Part shown: positions 29,401-36,813 of the stretch, piece by piece
Numbering within the stretch: the first letter of the stretch is position 1
How the letters are laid out: each line of letters starts with the position of its first letter
Assembly: GCA_902760595.1 (NCBI GenBank)
Contig: CACWHI010000002.1
Coordinates: 1-64,000, forward strand
Direction of reading: 5' to 3'
DNA from: an uncultured Eubacteriales bacterium
GTDB taxonomy: Bacteria; Bacillota; Clostridia; Christensenellales; Aristaeellaceae
DNA: 64,000 nucleotides
Position numbers and translations under genes: made by a program
Notes under the pieces: generated by a model
Told to the model about the DNA's origin: nothing
What the model saw: only the letters and a program-made list of their open reading frames with translations
The model's database searches: none

Positions 29401-29685
29401 ATGAATCCTGTGATTATTGCCGTGGTCATCGCGCTGATCGTCCTGAACCTGATTTCCTTTTTCCTGATGGCGCACGACAAGCGCCGCGCCAGGGCCGGCG
29501 GGCGGCGCGTGCCGGAAAAGACGCTGTTCCTGGCGGCGGCCTGCTTCGGCGGGCTGGGCGGCGTATTGGGGATGACGCTGTGCCGGCACAAGACACGGCA
29601 CTGGTATTTCAGGGTGTTCTTTCCCCTGCTGCTGATCGTCCAGATCGCTCTGCTCATTTTCATTTTCGCGAGGTATCTGATATGA
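29401..29685 (+). CDS. DUF1294 family membrane protein
   Basis: A 94-residue membrane protein of the DUF1294 family. An N-terminal helix (NPVIIAVVIALIVLNLISFFLM) is followed by the family signature HDKRRARAGGRRVPEKTLFLAA, a small-residue loop GGLGGVLGMTLCRHKTRHWYF, and a final helix. Function is unknown. Its stop overlaps the ATG of the next gene by 4 bp, indicating translational coupling. Confidence 0.82.
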   Translation: MNPVIIAVVIALIVLNLISFFLMAHDKRRARAGGRRVPEKTLFLAAACFGGLGGVLGMTLCRHKTRHWYFRVFFPLLLIVQIALLIFIFARYLI

Positions 29686-30326
29686 AGCGCCTGACGCAAT
29701 ACGATCACCGGCTCGTGCGCGCCGTGACAGCGGACGGGATGACCCTGGAGGGCTTCGCCGAGCACTGCTCCGCCTCATACTGCATGCACGAATACGGCAT
29801 CGACGAGGAATGTCTGCAGTTCGACGACTATCTGGTCCGGGGTTCGGAGATCGTAACGATCGAGGACCTGGGGCTGCGCCGGGTGATCAAAGAGTTCGGC
29901 GAGCTGACGCCCCATGAGCTGTACGCCATCCTGAAGCTTCGGGTGGACGTGTTTGTCGTCGAACAGCAATGCCCCTACCGGGAACTGGACGGCCTCGACC
30001 AGCGGGCGGAGCATATCTGGCTGGAAGATGACGGGGGCATTCAGGCCTACCTGCGCGTTCTGCGCCCCGGCGTGGAGGCGGACTGCTTCGCCATCGGCCG
30101 GGTCGTCACCGCCAGACGCGGCAGCGGCCTGGGGCGGCTGATCCTGGCGGAAGGCATCGCTTACATCGAAAATGAGTTTGACGCCTCCCGCATTTACCTG
30201 GAGGCGCAGACCTACGCGAAGGGGTTTTATGAAAAGCTGGGCTTCCGGCAGGTCTCGGACGAATTTGTCATCGACGGCATCCCGCACATCAAAATGATCC
30301 GGGAGCGCCCGGAAGACGAGGAGTGA
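29682..30326 (+). CDS. LSM-like domain fused to an ElaA-type GNAT acetyltransferase
   Basis: A 214-residue two-part protein. Residues 1-68 ([20 protein letters not shown], then [10 protein letters not shown]) look like a small Sm-like beta-barrel. Residues 70-214 match ElaA-family GNAT N-acetyltransferases: [30 protein letters not shown], the acetyl-CoA loop [16 protein letters not shown], and [14 protein letters not shown] near the C-terminus. Substrate is unknown. ATG 29682 overlaps the upstream stop; a longer reading frame upstream overlaps the DUF1294 gene and is not conserved-looking. The fusion is uncommon, since ElaA proteins are usually ~150 residues. Confidence 0.8.
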   Translation: MKRLTQYDHRLVRAVTADGMTLEGFAEHCSASYCMHEYGIDEECLQFDDYLVRGSEIVTIEDLGLRRVIKEFGELTPHELYAILKLRVDVFVVEQQCPYRELDGLDQRAEHIWLEDDGGIQAYLRVLRPGVEADCFAIGRVVTARRGSGLGRLILAEGIAYIENEFDASRIYLEAQTYAKGFYEKLGFRQVSDEFVIDGIPHIKMIRERPEDEE

Positions 30327-30330
30327 TCGC

Positions 30331-31518
30331 ATGCCCTTTGAAATGGTGCGCAACGATATTACCCGCATGAACGTAGACGCCATCGTGAACGCCGCGAACA
30401 CCTCGCTGCTGGGCGGCGGGGGCGTGGACGGAGCCATTCACCGCGCCGCGGGCCCGGAGCTGCTGGCGGAATGCCGTACCCTGGGCTGCTGCCCGGCCGG
30501 AGAGGCGAAAATCACCAAAGGCTACCGCCTGCCCGCCCGGTATGTGATCCATACCGTCGGTCCCATATGGCAAGGCGGGCAGCAGGACGAGCGTGAGCTG
30601 CTCCGGGCCTGCTACCGGAATTCCCTGGCGCTGGCCGCGGAATACGGCTGCGAGTCCGTCGCCTTCCCCCTGATCTCCGCCGGCGCGTACGGCTATCCCA
30701 AGGACGAGGCCATCTCCGTCGCCGTGGACGAGATCCGCCGTTTCCTGGACGGGCACGAAATGACCGTCTACCTGGTGCTGTTCGGGCCGGTGGAGTTCAA
30801 GACCGGGCGCTCGCTCTTCCATAAGGTCCGGGAATATATCGACGACGTCTACGCGGAAACGCACCTGGACCGCCGGAACAGCCTTTCCCGCGAAGCGCTC
30901 TGGCGGGAGAGCCAGGACGAGGCGCTGCTGCTGGAACACCAGCTGGCCGCCGAAGACGCCTGCATCATGGTCCCCTCGGTGCCGGAGCCGGAGCGTAAGA
31001 AAAGCCCCGCCCGGAAGTCGCTTTTCCGCAGAGACAAGGGCGCCGCGCCGTCCAAGGAGCGGGAGACAGCCCTGGAATCTGCGAGTCCCTCCTCCGATAC
31101 AGCAGGAGTCCTGCCGCCCGTAAAGGTGTCCGGTGCCGCGCCGAACTGGGAGGAGCTGCTGAAGCGGACGGACGAGGGCTTTTCCGCCTCGCTGATGCGC
31201 CTGATCGACGAGAGGGGCATGACCGACGCGCAGTGCTACAAGCGCGCGAACGTGGACCGGAAGCTGTTCAGCAAGATCCGCTCCAACCCGGACTATAAGC
31301 CCAGCAAGCCTACCGTGTTCGCCTTTGCCGTCGCGCTCAGGCTCTCCCTGCCCGAAACCAGGGACCTGCTGCGCCGCGCCGGCTTTGCCCTGTCGCACAG
31401 CAGCAAATTCGACATTATCCTGGAATACTTCATCATGAACAGGCTTTACGATATCTTCGAGATCAACGAGGTGCTGTTCCAGTTCGATATGCCGCTGCTC
31501 GGCTCGGCGGTCAACTGA
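30331..31518 (+). CDS. Macro domain protein with C-terminal helical domain
   Basis: A 395-residue protein. Residues 1-170 form a macro domain: [28 protein letters not shown] and [15 protein letters not shown] are the ADP-ribose binding loops, and [12 protein letters not shown] is typical of YmdB/MacroD-like members. A charged low-complexity linker (about 195-265, rich in Lys, Arg and Ser) leads to a C-terminal domain (270-395) with [34 protein letters not shown] and [18 protein letters not shown], resembling a helix-turn-helix fold. Hydrolysis of ADP-ribosyl groups or O-acetyl-ADP-ribose is plausible. It is the last gene before a strong terminator. Confidence 0.87.
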   Translation: MPFEMVRNDITRMNVDAIVNAANTSLLGGGGVDGAIHRAAGPELLAECRTLGCCPAGEAKITKGYRLPARYVIHTVGPIWQGGQQDERELLRACYRNSLALAAEYGCESVAFPLISAGAYGYPKDEAISVAVDEIRRFLDGHEMTVYLVLFGPVEFKTGRSLFHKVREYIDDVYAETHLDRRNSLSREALWRESQDEALLLEHQLAAEDACIMVPSVPEPERKKSPARKSLFRRDKGAAPSKERETALESASPSSDTAGVLPPVKVSGAAPNWEELLKRTDEGFSASLMRLIDERGMTDAQCYKRANVDRKLFSKIRSNPDYKPSKPTVFAFAVALRLSLPETRDLLRRAGFALSHSSKFDIILEYFIMNRLYDIFEINEVLFQFDMPLLGSAVN

Positions 31519-31525
31519 TCACCCA

Positions 31526-31577
31526 AAACAGCGGGGGCTGCTGCGCATTGTATCGCAGCAGCCCCCGCTGTTTTTTT
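31526..31577. terminator. Strong bidirectional rho-independent terminator
   Basis: Arms 31526-31545 and 31554-31573 are fully complementary over 20 bp (core CAGCGGGGGCTGCTGCG) around an 8-base loop, followed by a T-run to 31577. It lies between the convergent macro-domain and VWA genes and also has an A-run on the left side, so it can serve both strands. Confidence 0.92.
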
Positions 31578-31582
31578 CCGAC

Positions 31583-32227
31583 TTATTTCCGGCTCCGGAA
31601 GTCCTCTTCGATCTCCGCCTTCCAGTCCGCCGCCAGCGGCGCGCTGCAGCGCACCCGCTCCACCGCCATGCCGACCGTCCTGTAGTTCAGCCGCTGGCCT
31701 TTCGAATCATTTCGGAAGGTGACGGCCCTGTCCTCCGTGATGCCGAAGTGTGCGGCCGTCTCCACGGCGTCGATATTCGCGCCGAGGAACAGGAACTCCC
31801 AGCCGTACCTTTCCTTCTGGCGGCGGACCATTTCCTTCACCTGCCCGCTGGTATAGCGGCGGCTCGCGTTTTCCATGCCGTCCGTGGTGATCACGAAGAT
31901 CGTGTGCTCCGGCACGTCCTCGGCGCGGGCATACTTGTGCACGTTGGCGATGTGGTGGATCGCGCCGCCGATGGCGTCGATCAGGGCCGTACCGCCGCCC
32001 ACGAAATACTCGCGTTCCGTCAGGGGCTCGATCCTTCTCAGGTCCACCCGGTCGTGGATCACGGCGCTTTCATAGGAGAACAGCACGGTGGACACATAGG
32101 CCTCTCCCTCCGCCTGCTTCTGGCGCTCGATCATGCTGTTGAAGCCGCCGATCGTATCCGCCTCCAGCCCGGCCATGGAGCCGCTCTTATCCAGGATGAA
32201 TACCATTTCCGTCAGATTCTTTTTCAT
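31583..32227 (-). CDS. VWA domain-containing protein
   Basis: A 214-residue cytosolic von Willebrand factor A domain protein. The MIDAS metal site is DKSGSMAG near residue 13, with a conserved threonine region GGGTALIDAIGGAI near 77 and ITTDGMENAS near 113. Stand-alone VWA proteins of this size often partner with AAA ATPases or tellurium/stress proteins, but none is adjacent. I chose ATG 32227 (GAGGGA seven bases upstream). The upstream 100 bp hold a 13 bp inverted repeat covering the ribosome site. Confidence 0.85.
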   Translation of the reverse strand: MKKNLTEMVFILDKSGSMAGLEADTIGGFNSMIERQKQAEGEAYVSTVLFSYESAVIHDRVDLRRIEPLTEREYFVGGGTALIDAIGGAIHHIANVHKYARAEDVPEHTIFVITTDGMENASRRYTSGQVKEMVRRQKERYGWEFLFLGANIDAVETAAHFGITEDRAVTFRNDSKGQRLNYRTVGMAVERVRCSAPLAADWKAEIEEDFRSRK

Positions 32228-32235
32228 AAAACGAT

Positions 32236-32306
32236 CCCTCCCGTTTTCATCTTCCCGCAGGGCCCTGACTGACCTTGCAGGCTGATCATACACGAAAACG
32301 GGAGGG
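32236..32306. repeat. 13 bp perfect inverted repeat upstream of the VWA gene
   Basis: CCCTCCCGTTTTC (32236-32248) and GAAAACGGGAGGG (32294-32306) are perfect complements separated by 45 bases. On the minus strand the proximal arm contains the VWA gene's ribosome binding site, so either an RBS-sequestering hairpin or an operator is possible. Confidence 0.6.
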
Positions 32307-32345
32307 ACCGGGTCGCCCGTCAGGCGACAATTACGGAAACGCTGA

Positions 32346-32696
32346 TTACCACTGCGGGTGGATCTCCTCGCGAAGGAGACGGTCGTAGATTTCCTTCACC
32401 GCGTCCATCTGCGCGTCCGTGAGCGGCGGCAGCTCAGCCGCCGCCCACACTTGGTGGTGACGTAGAATCGGCCGGGATGGGCGGAAATATATTCTCCGAT
32501 GGTCTCCTCAACTCTTTCCGCCGTTGTACACGTCCGCGGTGTCGATGAAGGTGATGCCGGCCTCGTCCGCCGTTCTGAGAATGCTGAGGGCTTCCTCATG
32601 GTTGAAGGGATCGCCCCAGCGGGTGCCCAGCTGCCAGGTGCCCAGGCCGATCTCGGAAACAGATCGGCCGGTCTTGCCAAAGACGCGCTGTTTCAT
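32346..32696 (-). pseudogene. Aldo/keto reductase remnant
   Basis: The reading frame starts at 32696 with a clear aldo/keto reductase N-terminus (MKQRVFGKTGRSVSEIGLGTW, GITFIDTADVYNGGKS) and stops after 62 residues. The next piece, ERVEETIGEYISAHPGRFYVTTKCG, continues in another frame, and a C-terminal tail (LTDAQMDAVKEIYDRLLREEIHPQW, stop at 32346-32348) follows in a further frame. About 200 central residues are missing compared with a normal ~320-residue enzyme, so the gene has a frameshift plus an internal deletion. The catalytic Asp and Tyr of the first fragment are still present, but the product would not be functional. Confidence 0.85.
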
Positions 32697-32722
32697 GCCC
32701 GTTTCCGCCTGTCGATCGCGTT

Positions 32723-33136
32723 CTATGCCTGCAGACGGTTCCCGATCAGGTCACTCAGCCGCTTGCCGTAAAAATACTCATGGGTCAGCTTGTCGTACTC
32801 CGACCACAGGGGCAGCGTCTGGCAGGACGACGCCCGGGGGCACGGGGCCGCGTCGCAGCTCAGGCAGGCTACCGTAGCCAGGGAGCCCTCCATCCGCTCG
32901 ATGATCTCCCCCACCGGGTATTCCTCCGGCGCGCGGCACAGCCGGTATCCCCCGCCCTTGCCGCTGACGCCGGTGATCAGTCCGCCCGCCACCAGGTCGC
33001 GCACGATGATCTCGAGATACTTTTTGGAAATGCCCTGCCGTTCCGCGATCTCCTTGAGCGGGATATACCCCTCCCCCGCGTGCTCCGCGAGGTCGATCAT
33101 CACCCGCAGTCCATAGCGGCCCCTGGTCGAAATCAT
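32723..33136 (-). CDS. Rrf2 family transcriptional regulator
   Basis: A 137-residue winged-helix regulator. The N-terminal HTH reads MISTRGRYGLRVMIDLAEHA, then IPLKEIAERQGISKKYLEIIVRDL, and the wing has SGKGGGYRL. Four cysteines (residues 91, 94, 99 and 105, in CLSCDAAPCPRASSCQ) are placed where IscR-type members bind an Fe-S cluster, though the spacing is not identical to IscR. It diverges from nifS-nifU and precedes metY by 2.2 kb, so it could be an IscR-like (Fe-S) or CymR-like (cysteine) regulator of this sulfur cluster. Its own promoter is at 33160-33188. Confidence 0.9.
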   Translation of the reverse strand: MISTRGRYGLRVMIDLAEHAGEGYIPLKEIAERQGISKKYLEIIVRDLVAGGLITGVSGKGGGYRLCRAPEEYPVGEIIERMEGSLATVACLSCDAAPCPRASSCQTLPLWSEYDKLTHEYFYGKRLSDLIGNRLQA

Positions 33137-33159
33137 GTCATCGCCTCCCCGTCCTGCCT

Positions 33160-33188
33160 ATTATACCTGAGGGTAAATAGGAAATCAA
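33160..33188 (-). promoter_or_regulatory. Promoter of the Rrf2 regulator gene
   Basis: Minus-strand TTGATT (33188-33183), 17 bp spacer, perfect TATAAT (33165-33160), 24 bp before the Rrf2 ATG. The spacer ACCTGAGGGTAAATAGG could hold an autoregulatory operator. Confidence 0.75.
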
Positions 33189-33209
33189 CCCCTGAACGAA
33201 ATTTAACTA

Positions 33210-33238
33210 TTGACATAGTAGACTGATAGGTGTATATT
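33210..33238 (+). promoter_or_regulatory. Promoter of nifS-nifU
   Basis: Perfect TTGACA (33210-33215), 17 bp spacer, TATATT (33233-33238), 37 bp before the nifS ATG. Its -35 lies only 22 bp from the divergent Rrf2 promoter's -35, so one bound repressor could control both. Confidence 0.82.
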
Positions 33239-33275
33239 GTGTCCGGACAGCAGCCCTGTCCGGGAAGGAAGCGCC

Positions 33276-34463
33276 ATGAAGATTTACGCAGACAACGCCG
33301 CGACCACAAAAATGAGCCGGACCGCCATCGACGCCATGCTGCGCTGCATGGAGGAGGAATACGGCAATCCGTCGAGCCTGTATACGATCGGCCAGAACGC
33401 CAGGGAGATCCTGGAGAAAGCCCGGAACGAAATCGCCGCCGTGATCCACGCGGACCCGCGGGAGATCCTCTTCACCTCAGGCGGCAGCGAGGCGGACAAC
33501 CAGGCCATCCGTTCGGCGGCAGAGCTGGGAAAGAAAAAGGGCAGGACCCATATCATCTCCACCGCGTTCGAGCACCACGCGGTGCTGCACACGCTGAAAA
33601 GGCTGGAGCAGGAAGGCTTCACCGTCACCCTGCTGGACGTGCACGAGGACGGACTGGTCCGGCCGGAGGAGCTGGAAGCCGCGATCCGGGATGATACCTG
33701 CCTGGTCACCGTCATGTACGCGAACAACGAAATCGGCACCATCCAGCCGATCCGGGAGATCGGCGCGATCTGCCGCAGGCGCGGCGTCCTGTTCCACACG
33801 GACGCGGTGCAGGCCGTGGGCCACGTGCCGATCGACGTCGCCGCGGACCAGATCGACCTGCTGTCCGCCTCCGCGCATAAGTTCCACGGTCCGAAGGGCA
33901 TCGGCTTCCTGTACGCGAAAAAGGGGATCCGGCTGACGAACCTGATCGAAGGCGGCGCGCAGGAGCGCGGCAAACGGGCCGGAACGGAGAACGTGCCGGC
34001 CATCGCCGGCATGGCCGCCGCCCTGAAGGAAGCCGCCGCTCACATGGAAGAAAACGCCGCCCACGTCCGGCCCCTGCGCGACCGGCTGATCGAAGGCCTG
34101 AAGGCCATCCCCCACTCGGCGCTGAACGGCGACGCCAGCCGCCGCCTGCCGGGCAACGTCAATTTCTGCTTTGAGGGCATCGAGGGCGAGTCCCTGCTGC
34201 TCCTGCTGGACGACCGCGGGATCTCCGCTTCCTCCGGCAGCGCCTGCACCTCCGGCTCCCTGGACCCGAGCCACGTGCTGCTGGCCATCGGCCGCGTGCA
34301 CGACGTGGCGCACGGCTCCTTGCGGCTCAGCCTCGGGGAAGACATCACAGCGGAGGAAGTTGATTATATCGTTCAGAACGTGAGCGAGGTCGTCGCCTAT
34401 CTGCGCAGCTTCTCCCCCGTCTGGCGGGATCTGGTGAGCGGCAAGACGCCCTTTATACTGTAA
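33276..34463 (+). CDS. nifS: Cysteine desulfurase for Fe-S assembly
   Basis: A 395-residue PLP enzyme that removes sulfur from cysteine as a persulfide. MKIYADNAATTKMS opens the protein; TSGGSEADNQAI, HTDAVQAVGHVPID and the PLP lysine in SASAHKFHGPKGIG (about 205) are all present, and the catalytic cysteine sits in SSGSACTSGSLDPSHVL (about 327). The ATG at 33276 follows GGGAAGGAAG; the reading frame extends upstream through the promoter and is not coding there. nifU follows after 16 bp, so the pair forms a minimal ISC/NIF assembly unit under the divergent Rrf2 regulator. Confidence 0.93.
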   Translation: MKIYADNAATTKMSRTAIDAMLRCMEEEYGNPSSLYTIGQNAREILEKARNEIAAVIHADPREILFTSGGSEADNQAIRSAAELGKKKGRTHIISTAFEHHAVLHTLKRLEQEGFTVTLLDVHEDGLVRPEELEAAIRDDTCLVTVMYANNEIGTIQPIREIGAICRRRGVLFHTDAVQAVGHVPIDVAADQIDLLSASAHKFHGPKGIGFLYAKKGIRLTNLIEGGAQERGKRAGTENVPAIAGMAAALKEAAAHMEENAAHVRPLRDRLIEGLKAIPHSALNGDASRRLPGNVNFCFEGIEGESLLLLLDDRGISASSGSACTSGSLDPSHVLLAIGRVHDVAHGSLRLSLGEDITAEEVDYIVQNVSEVVAYLRSFSPVWRDLVSGKTPFIL

Positions 34464-34479
34464 GTCAGGAGGCAGAACA

Positions 34480-34890
34480 ATGGCATTATACAGTGAAAAG
34501 GTCATGGACCATTTCCGCAATCCCCGCAACGTCGGCGTCATCGAAAACGCGGACGGCGTGGGCGAGGTGGGCAACGCCAAGTGCGGCGACATCATGAAAA
34601 TGTACCTGAAGATCGATGATGACACCATCAGCGACGTCAAGTTCGAGACCTTCGGCTGCGGCAGCGCCATCGCCTCCAGCTCCATGGCCACCGAGCTGAT
34701 CAAGGGGAAGCCGGTTTCCGAGGCCATGCAGCTGACCAACAAGGCCGTGGCCGAAGCCCTGGACGGGCTGCCGGACTACAAGATGCACTGCAGCGTGCTG
34801 GCTGAGGAAGCCATCCAGTCAGCCCTGGAGGATTATTACCAGAAGCATCCTGAGAAAAAACCGACGTGTGACCATCCAGTCGTGCCTTAA
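34480..34890 (+). CDS. nifU: Fe-S cluster scaffold protein NifU/IscU
   Basis: A 136-residue scaffold of the IscU/NifU N-terminal type on which nascent Fe-S clusters are built from NifS-derived sulfur. The opening YSEKVMDHFRNPRNVGV is diagnostic. The three ligand cysteines are visible: NAKCGDIM (Cys35), FGCGSAIASSSM (about 60) and MHCSVLAEEAI (about 104); a conserved Asp follows Cys35. A short C-terminal extension, HPEKKPTCDHPVV, adds one more cysteine. It lacks the NifU ferredoxin and NFU domains, so it is the short form common in Clostridia and paired with NifS. Confidence 0.93.
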   Translation: MALYSEKVMDHFRNPRNVGVIENADGVGEVGNAKCGDIMKMYLKIDDDTISDVKFETFGCGSAIASSSMATELIKGKPVSEAMQLTNKAVAEALDGLPDYKMHCSVLAEEAIQSALEDYYQKHPEKKPTCDHPVVP

Positions 34891-34905
34891 AGGAGACTAT
34901 TATCA

Positions 34906-35210
34906 GTCCTTTTCAGCACGGAATCCCGGAGTCCGCCGATTTATTCGGCGGATGGCAAAGCCACCCGAAGGGCGACGGGATGGTAGTGCTGAAGAGGACA
35001 TGGCGAGGGGATTATCAAGGGGGAACACCCTTGATTCATATCCGCAGCAGCGGCATGTACGGTGCGAGGACGAAATCGCGTAGCGATTTCTACCTTGCAG
35101 CTTTGCCGCCCGGGAGGACCGTAGGTCCGACAGGCAAAGCTGTCGGGGGGTTCCGTAGGGGGGACGCCAGTCCCCCATGCGGTGCCTGTTCAGTCCACGA
35201 CTGAACAGGC
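34906..35210. repeat. Cluster of short palindromes/hairpins between nifU and the cysteine leader
   Basis: The 346 bp between nifU and the leader ORF hold at least seven hairpins: an outer 14 bp stem (34906-34919 with 34986-34999) enclosing TCCGCCGA/TCGGCGGA (34932-34952); ATCAAGGG/CCCTTGAT (35014-35035); AAATCGC-GTA-GCGATTT (about 35074-35090); GCAGCTTTGCC/GGCAAAGCTGT enclosing GGACC-GTA-GGTCC (about 35097-35143); GGGGGAC/GTCCCCC (35159-35176); and GCCTGTTCAGT/ACTGAACAGGC (35184-35210). No T-run follows any of them. It may be a structured leader RNA or a mosaic of intergenic repeats; no known riboswitch was recognised. Confidence 0.7.
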
Positions 35211-35236
35211 ATACTGACGAAATGAGGTGAAAGCGC

Positions 35237-35308
35237 ATGTGCAGTGATTTTCTGCGATTGCTGCGCGCCAATTTCCGCAACGGGCGAATGTGCCCCTGTC
35301 TGTGCTGA
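35237..35308 (+). CDS. Cysteine-rich leader peptide upstream of metY
   Basis: A 23-codon ORF with a good ribosome site: GAGGTG (35224-35229) seven bases before the ATG. Four of 23 residues are cysteine: Cys2 and, at the end, M-C-P-C-L-C followed by TGA, so three of the last five sense codons are UGC/UGU. The middle is basic (RLLRANFRNGR). It ends 42 bases before the start of O-acetylhomoserine sulfhydrylase. The arrangement fits a regulatory leader in which ribosome pausing at cysteine codons under cysteine starvation changes expression of the sulfur gene. No attenuator hairpin with a T-run lies between it and metY, so control may be translational. Confidence 0.65.
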   Translation: MCSDFLRLLRANFRNGRMCPCLC

Positions 35309-35350
35309 ATCTTTTCATTCATTTCACACAAACAGAAAGGGGTAACAAAT

Positions 35351-36631
35351 ATGTCAAACTATCGTTTTGAAACGCTGCAGATCCACGTTGGCCAGGAACA
35401 GCCCGACCCCGCCAGCGACGCCCGCGCGGTACCGATCTACGCTACCACCAGCTATGTTTTTCACTCCGCCCAGCATGCCGCGGACCGTTTCGGCCTGGCT
35501 GATCCGGGCAATATCTACGGCCGCCTGACCAATTCCACCCAGGGGGTGTTTGAAGATCGCATCGCCGCCCTCGAAGGCGGATCAGCCGGCCTGGCCGTCG
35601 CCTCCGGCGCCGCGGCCATCACCTACACGATCCAGGCCCTGGCAGCCAAGGGCGAGCACATCGTCGCGCAGAAGACCATTTACGGCGGCTCGGCGAACCT
35701 GCTGGCCCACACCCTGCCGCTGTACGGCATCGAAACGACCTTCGTCAATATCCATGACCTGGATGAGGTCAAAGCCGCCATCCGGCCGGAGACCAAGGCT
35801 ATCTACATCGAGACCCTCGGCAACCCCAACAGCGACATTCCCGACATCGACGCCATCGCCGGCATCGCCCACGCGCACGGGCTGCCGCTGGTGATTGACA
35901 ACACCTTCGGCACTCCCTACCTGATCCGCCCGCTGGAGCACGGCGCGGACATCGTGGTGCACAGCGCGACCAAGTTCATCGGCGGGCACGGCACCACGCT
36001 GGGCGGCGTGGTTGTGGACGGCGGCAGCTTTGACTGGGCAGCCTCCGGGCGGTATCCGTGGCTCAGCGAGCCGAACCCGAGCTACCACGGCGTCCGGTTC
36101 ACGGAAGCGGCAGGCAAGGCAGCCTTCGTCACCTATATCCGCGCGATCCTGCTGCGGGATACCGGCGCATGCATTTCCCCCTTCGCGGCCTTCCTGCTGC
36201 TCCAGGGCACGGAGACCCTCTCTCTGCGCCTGGAGCGCCACGCGGAGAATACCAAAAAGGTCGTGGAGTACCTGAAAAAGCATCCGAAGGTCGAGAGGGT
36301 GTACCATCCCTCCCTGGCGGAGCATCCGGACCACACGCTGTATGAAAAGTACTTTCCGAACGGCGGCGCGTCTATCTTCACCTTTGACATCAAGGGCGGA
36401 CAGGAAGAAGCCTTCCGGTTCATCGACGGACTCAAGATCTTCTCCCTGCTGGCCAACGTGGCGGACGTCAAGAGCCTCGTCATCCATCCGGCGACGACCA
36501 CCCACTCCCAGCTGACCACGGAAGAGCTGGAAGCCGCAGGCATCCACCCCAACACGATCCGGCTTTCCATCGGCACGGAGCATATCGACGATATCCTGGA
36601 GGACCTTGAGCGCGGCTTCAGCGCTGTATAA
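35351..36631 (+). CDS. metY: O-acetylhomoserine aminocarboxypropyltransferase (sulfhydrylase)
   Basis: A 426-residue Cys/Met-metabolism PLP enzyme that makes homocysteine (or methionine from methanethiol) from O-acetylhomoserine and sulfide. FETLQIHVGQEQPDPASDARAVPIYATTSYVF at the start, GAAAITYTIQALAAKGEHIV, VIDNTFGTPYLIRPLEHGADIVVHSATKFIGGHGTTLGG with the PLP lysine near residue 208, and HPATTTHSQLT near the C-terminus are all MetY signatures. AGAAAGGGG precedes the ATG. It is preceded by the cysteine-rich leader and ends at a terminator, so it is probably a single-gene unit. Confidence 0.95.
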   Translation: MSNYRFETLQIHVGQEQPDPASDARAVPIYATTSYVFHSAQHAADRFGLADPGNIYGRLTNSTQGVFEDRIAALEGGSAGLAVASGAAAITYTIQALAAKGEHIVAQKTIYGGSANLLAHTLPLYGIETTFVNIHDLDEVKAAIRPETKAIYIETLGNPNSDIPDIDAIAGIAHAHGLPLVIDNTFGTPYLIRPLEHGADIVVHSATKFIGGHGTTLGGVVVDGGSFDWAASGRYPWLSEPNPSYHGVRFTEAAGKAAFVTYIRAILLRDTGACISPFAAFLLLQGTETLSLRLERHAENTKKVVEYLKKHPKVERVYHPSLAEHPDHTLYEKYFPNGGASIFTFDIKGGQEEAFRFIDGLKIFSLLANVADVKSLVIHPATTTHSQLTTEELEAAGIHPNTIRLSIGTEHIDDILEDLERGFSAV

Positions 36632-36653
36632 CGGAATAGACAAATGAATGAAC

Positions 36654-36697
36654 GCCCTCATCCGACCCGCTTCACGGCGCGGCGGATGAGGGCTTTT
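36654..36697 (+). terminator. Terminator after metY
   Basis: Perfect 11 bp arms GCCCTCATCCG (36654-36664) and CGGATGAGGGC (36683-36693) followed by TTTT. Confidence 0.8.
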
Positions 36698-36813
36698 CAA
36701 CCCTTCCGCAAGCCCTTATAGACACAGGCCCAGCCGTATGATAAAATGACGGTATCCCCCGTTATTGTATCATTACGGCAGTTTTATGCCTGAGAAAGGT
36801 AGGGATCCCTCCC

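Noticed and set aside
34891..35350. SAM or other known riboswitch upstream of metY
   Set aside because: I looked for the S-box core and other SAM-class signatures and saw none; the hairpins present do not match a known sulfur riboswitch by eye.
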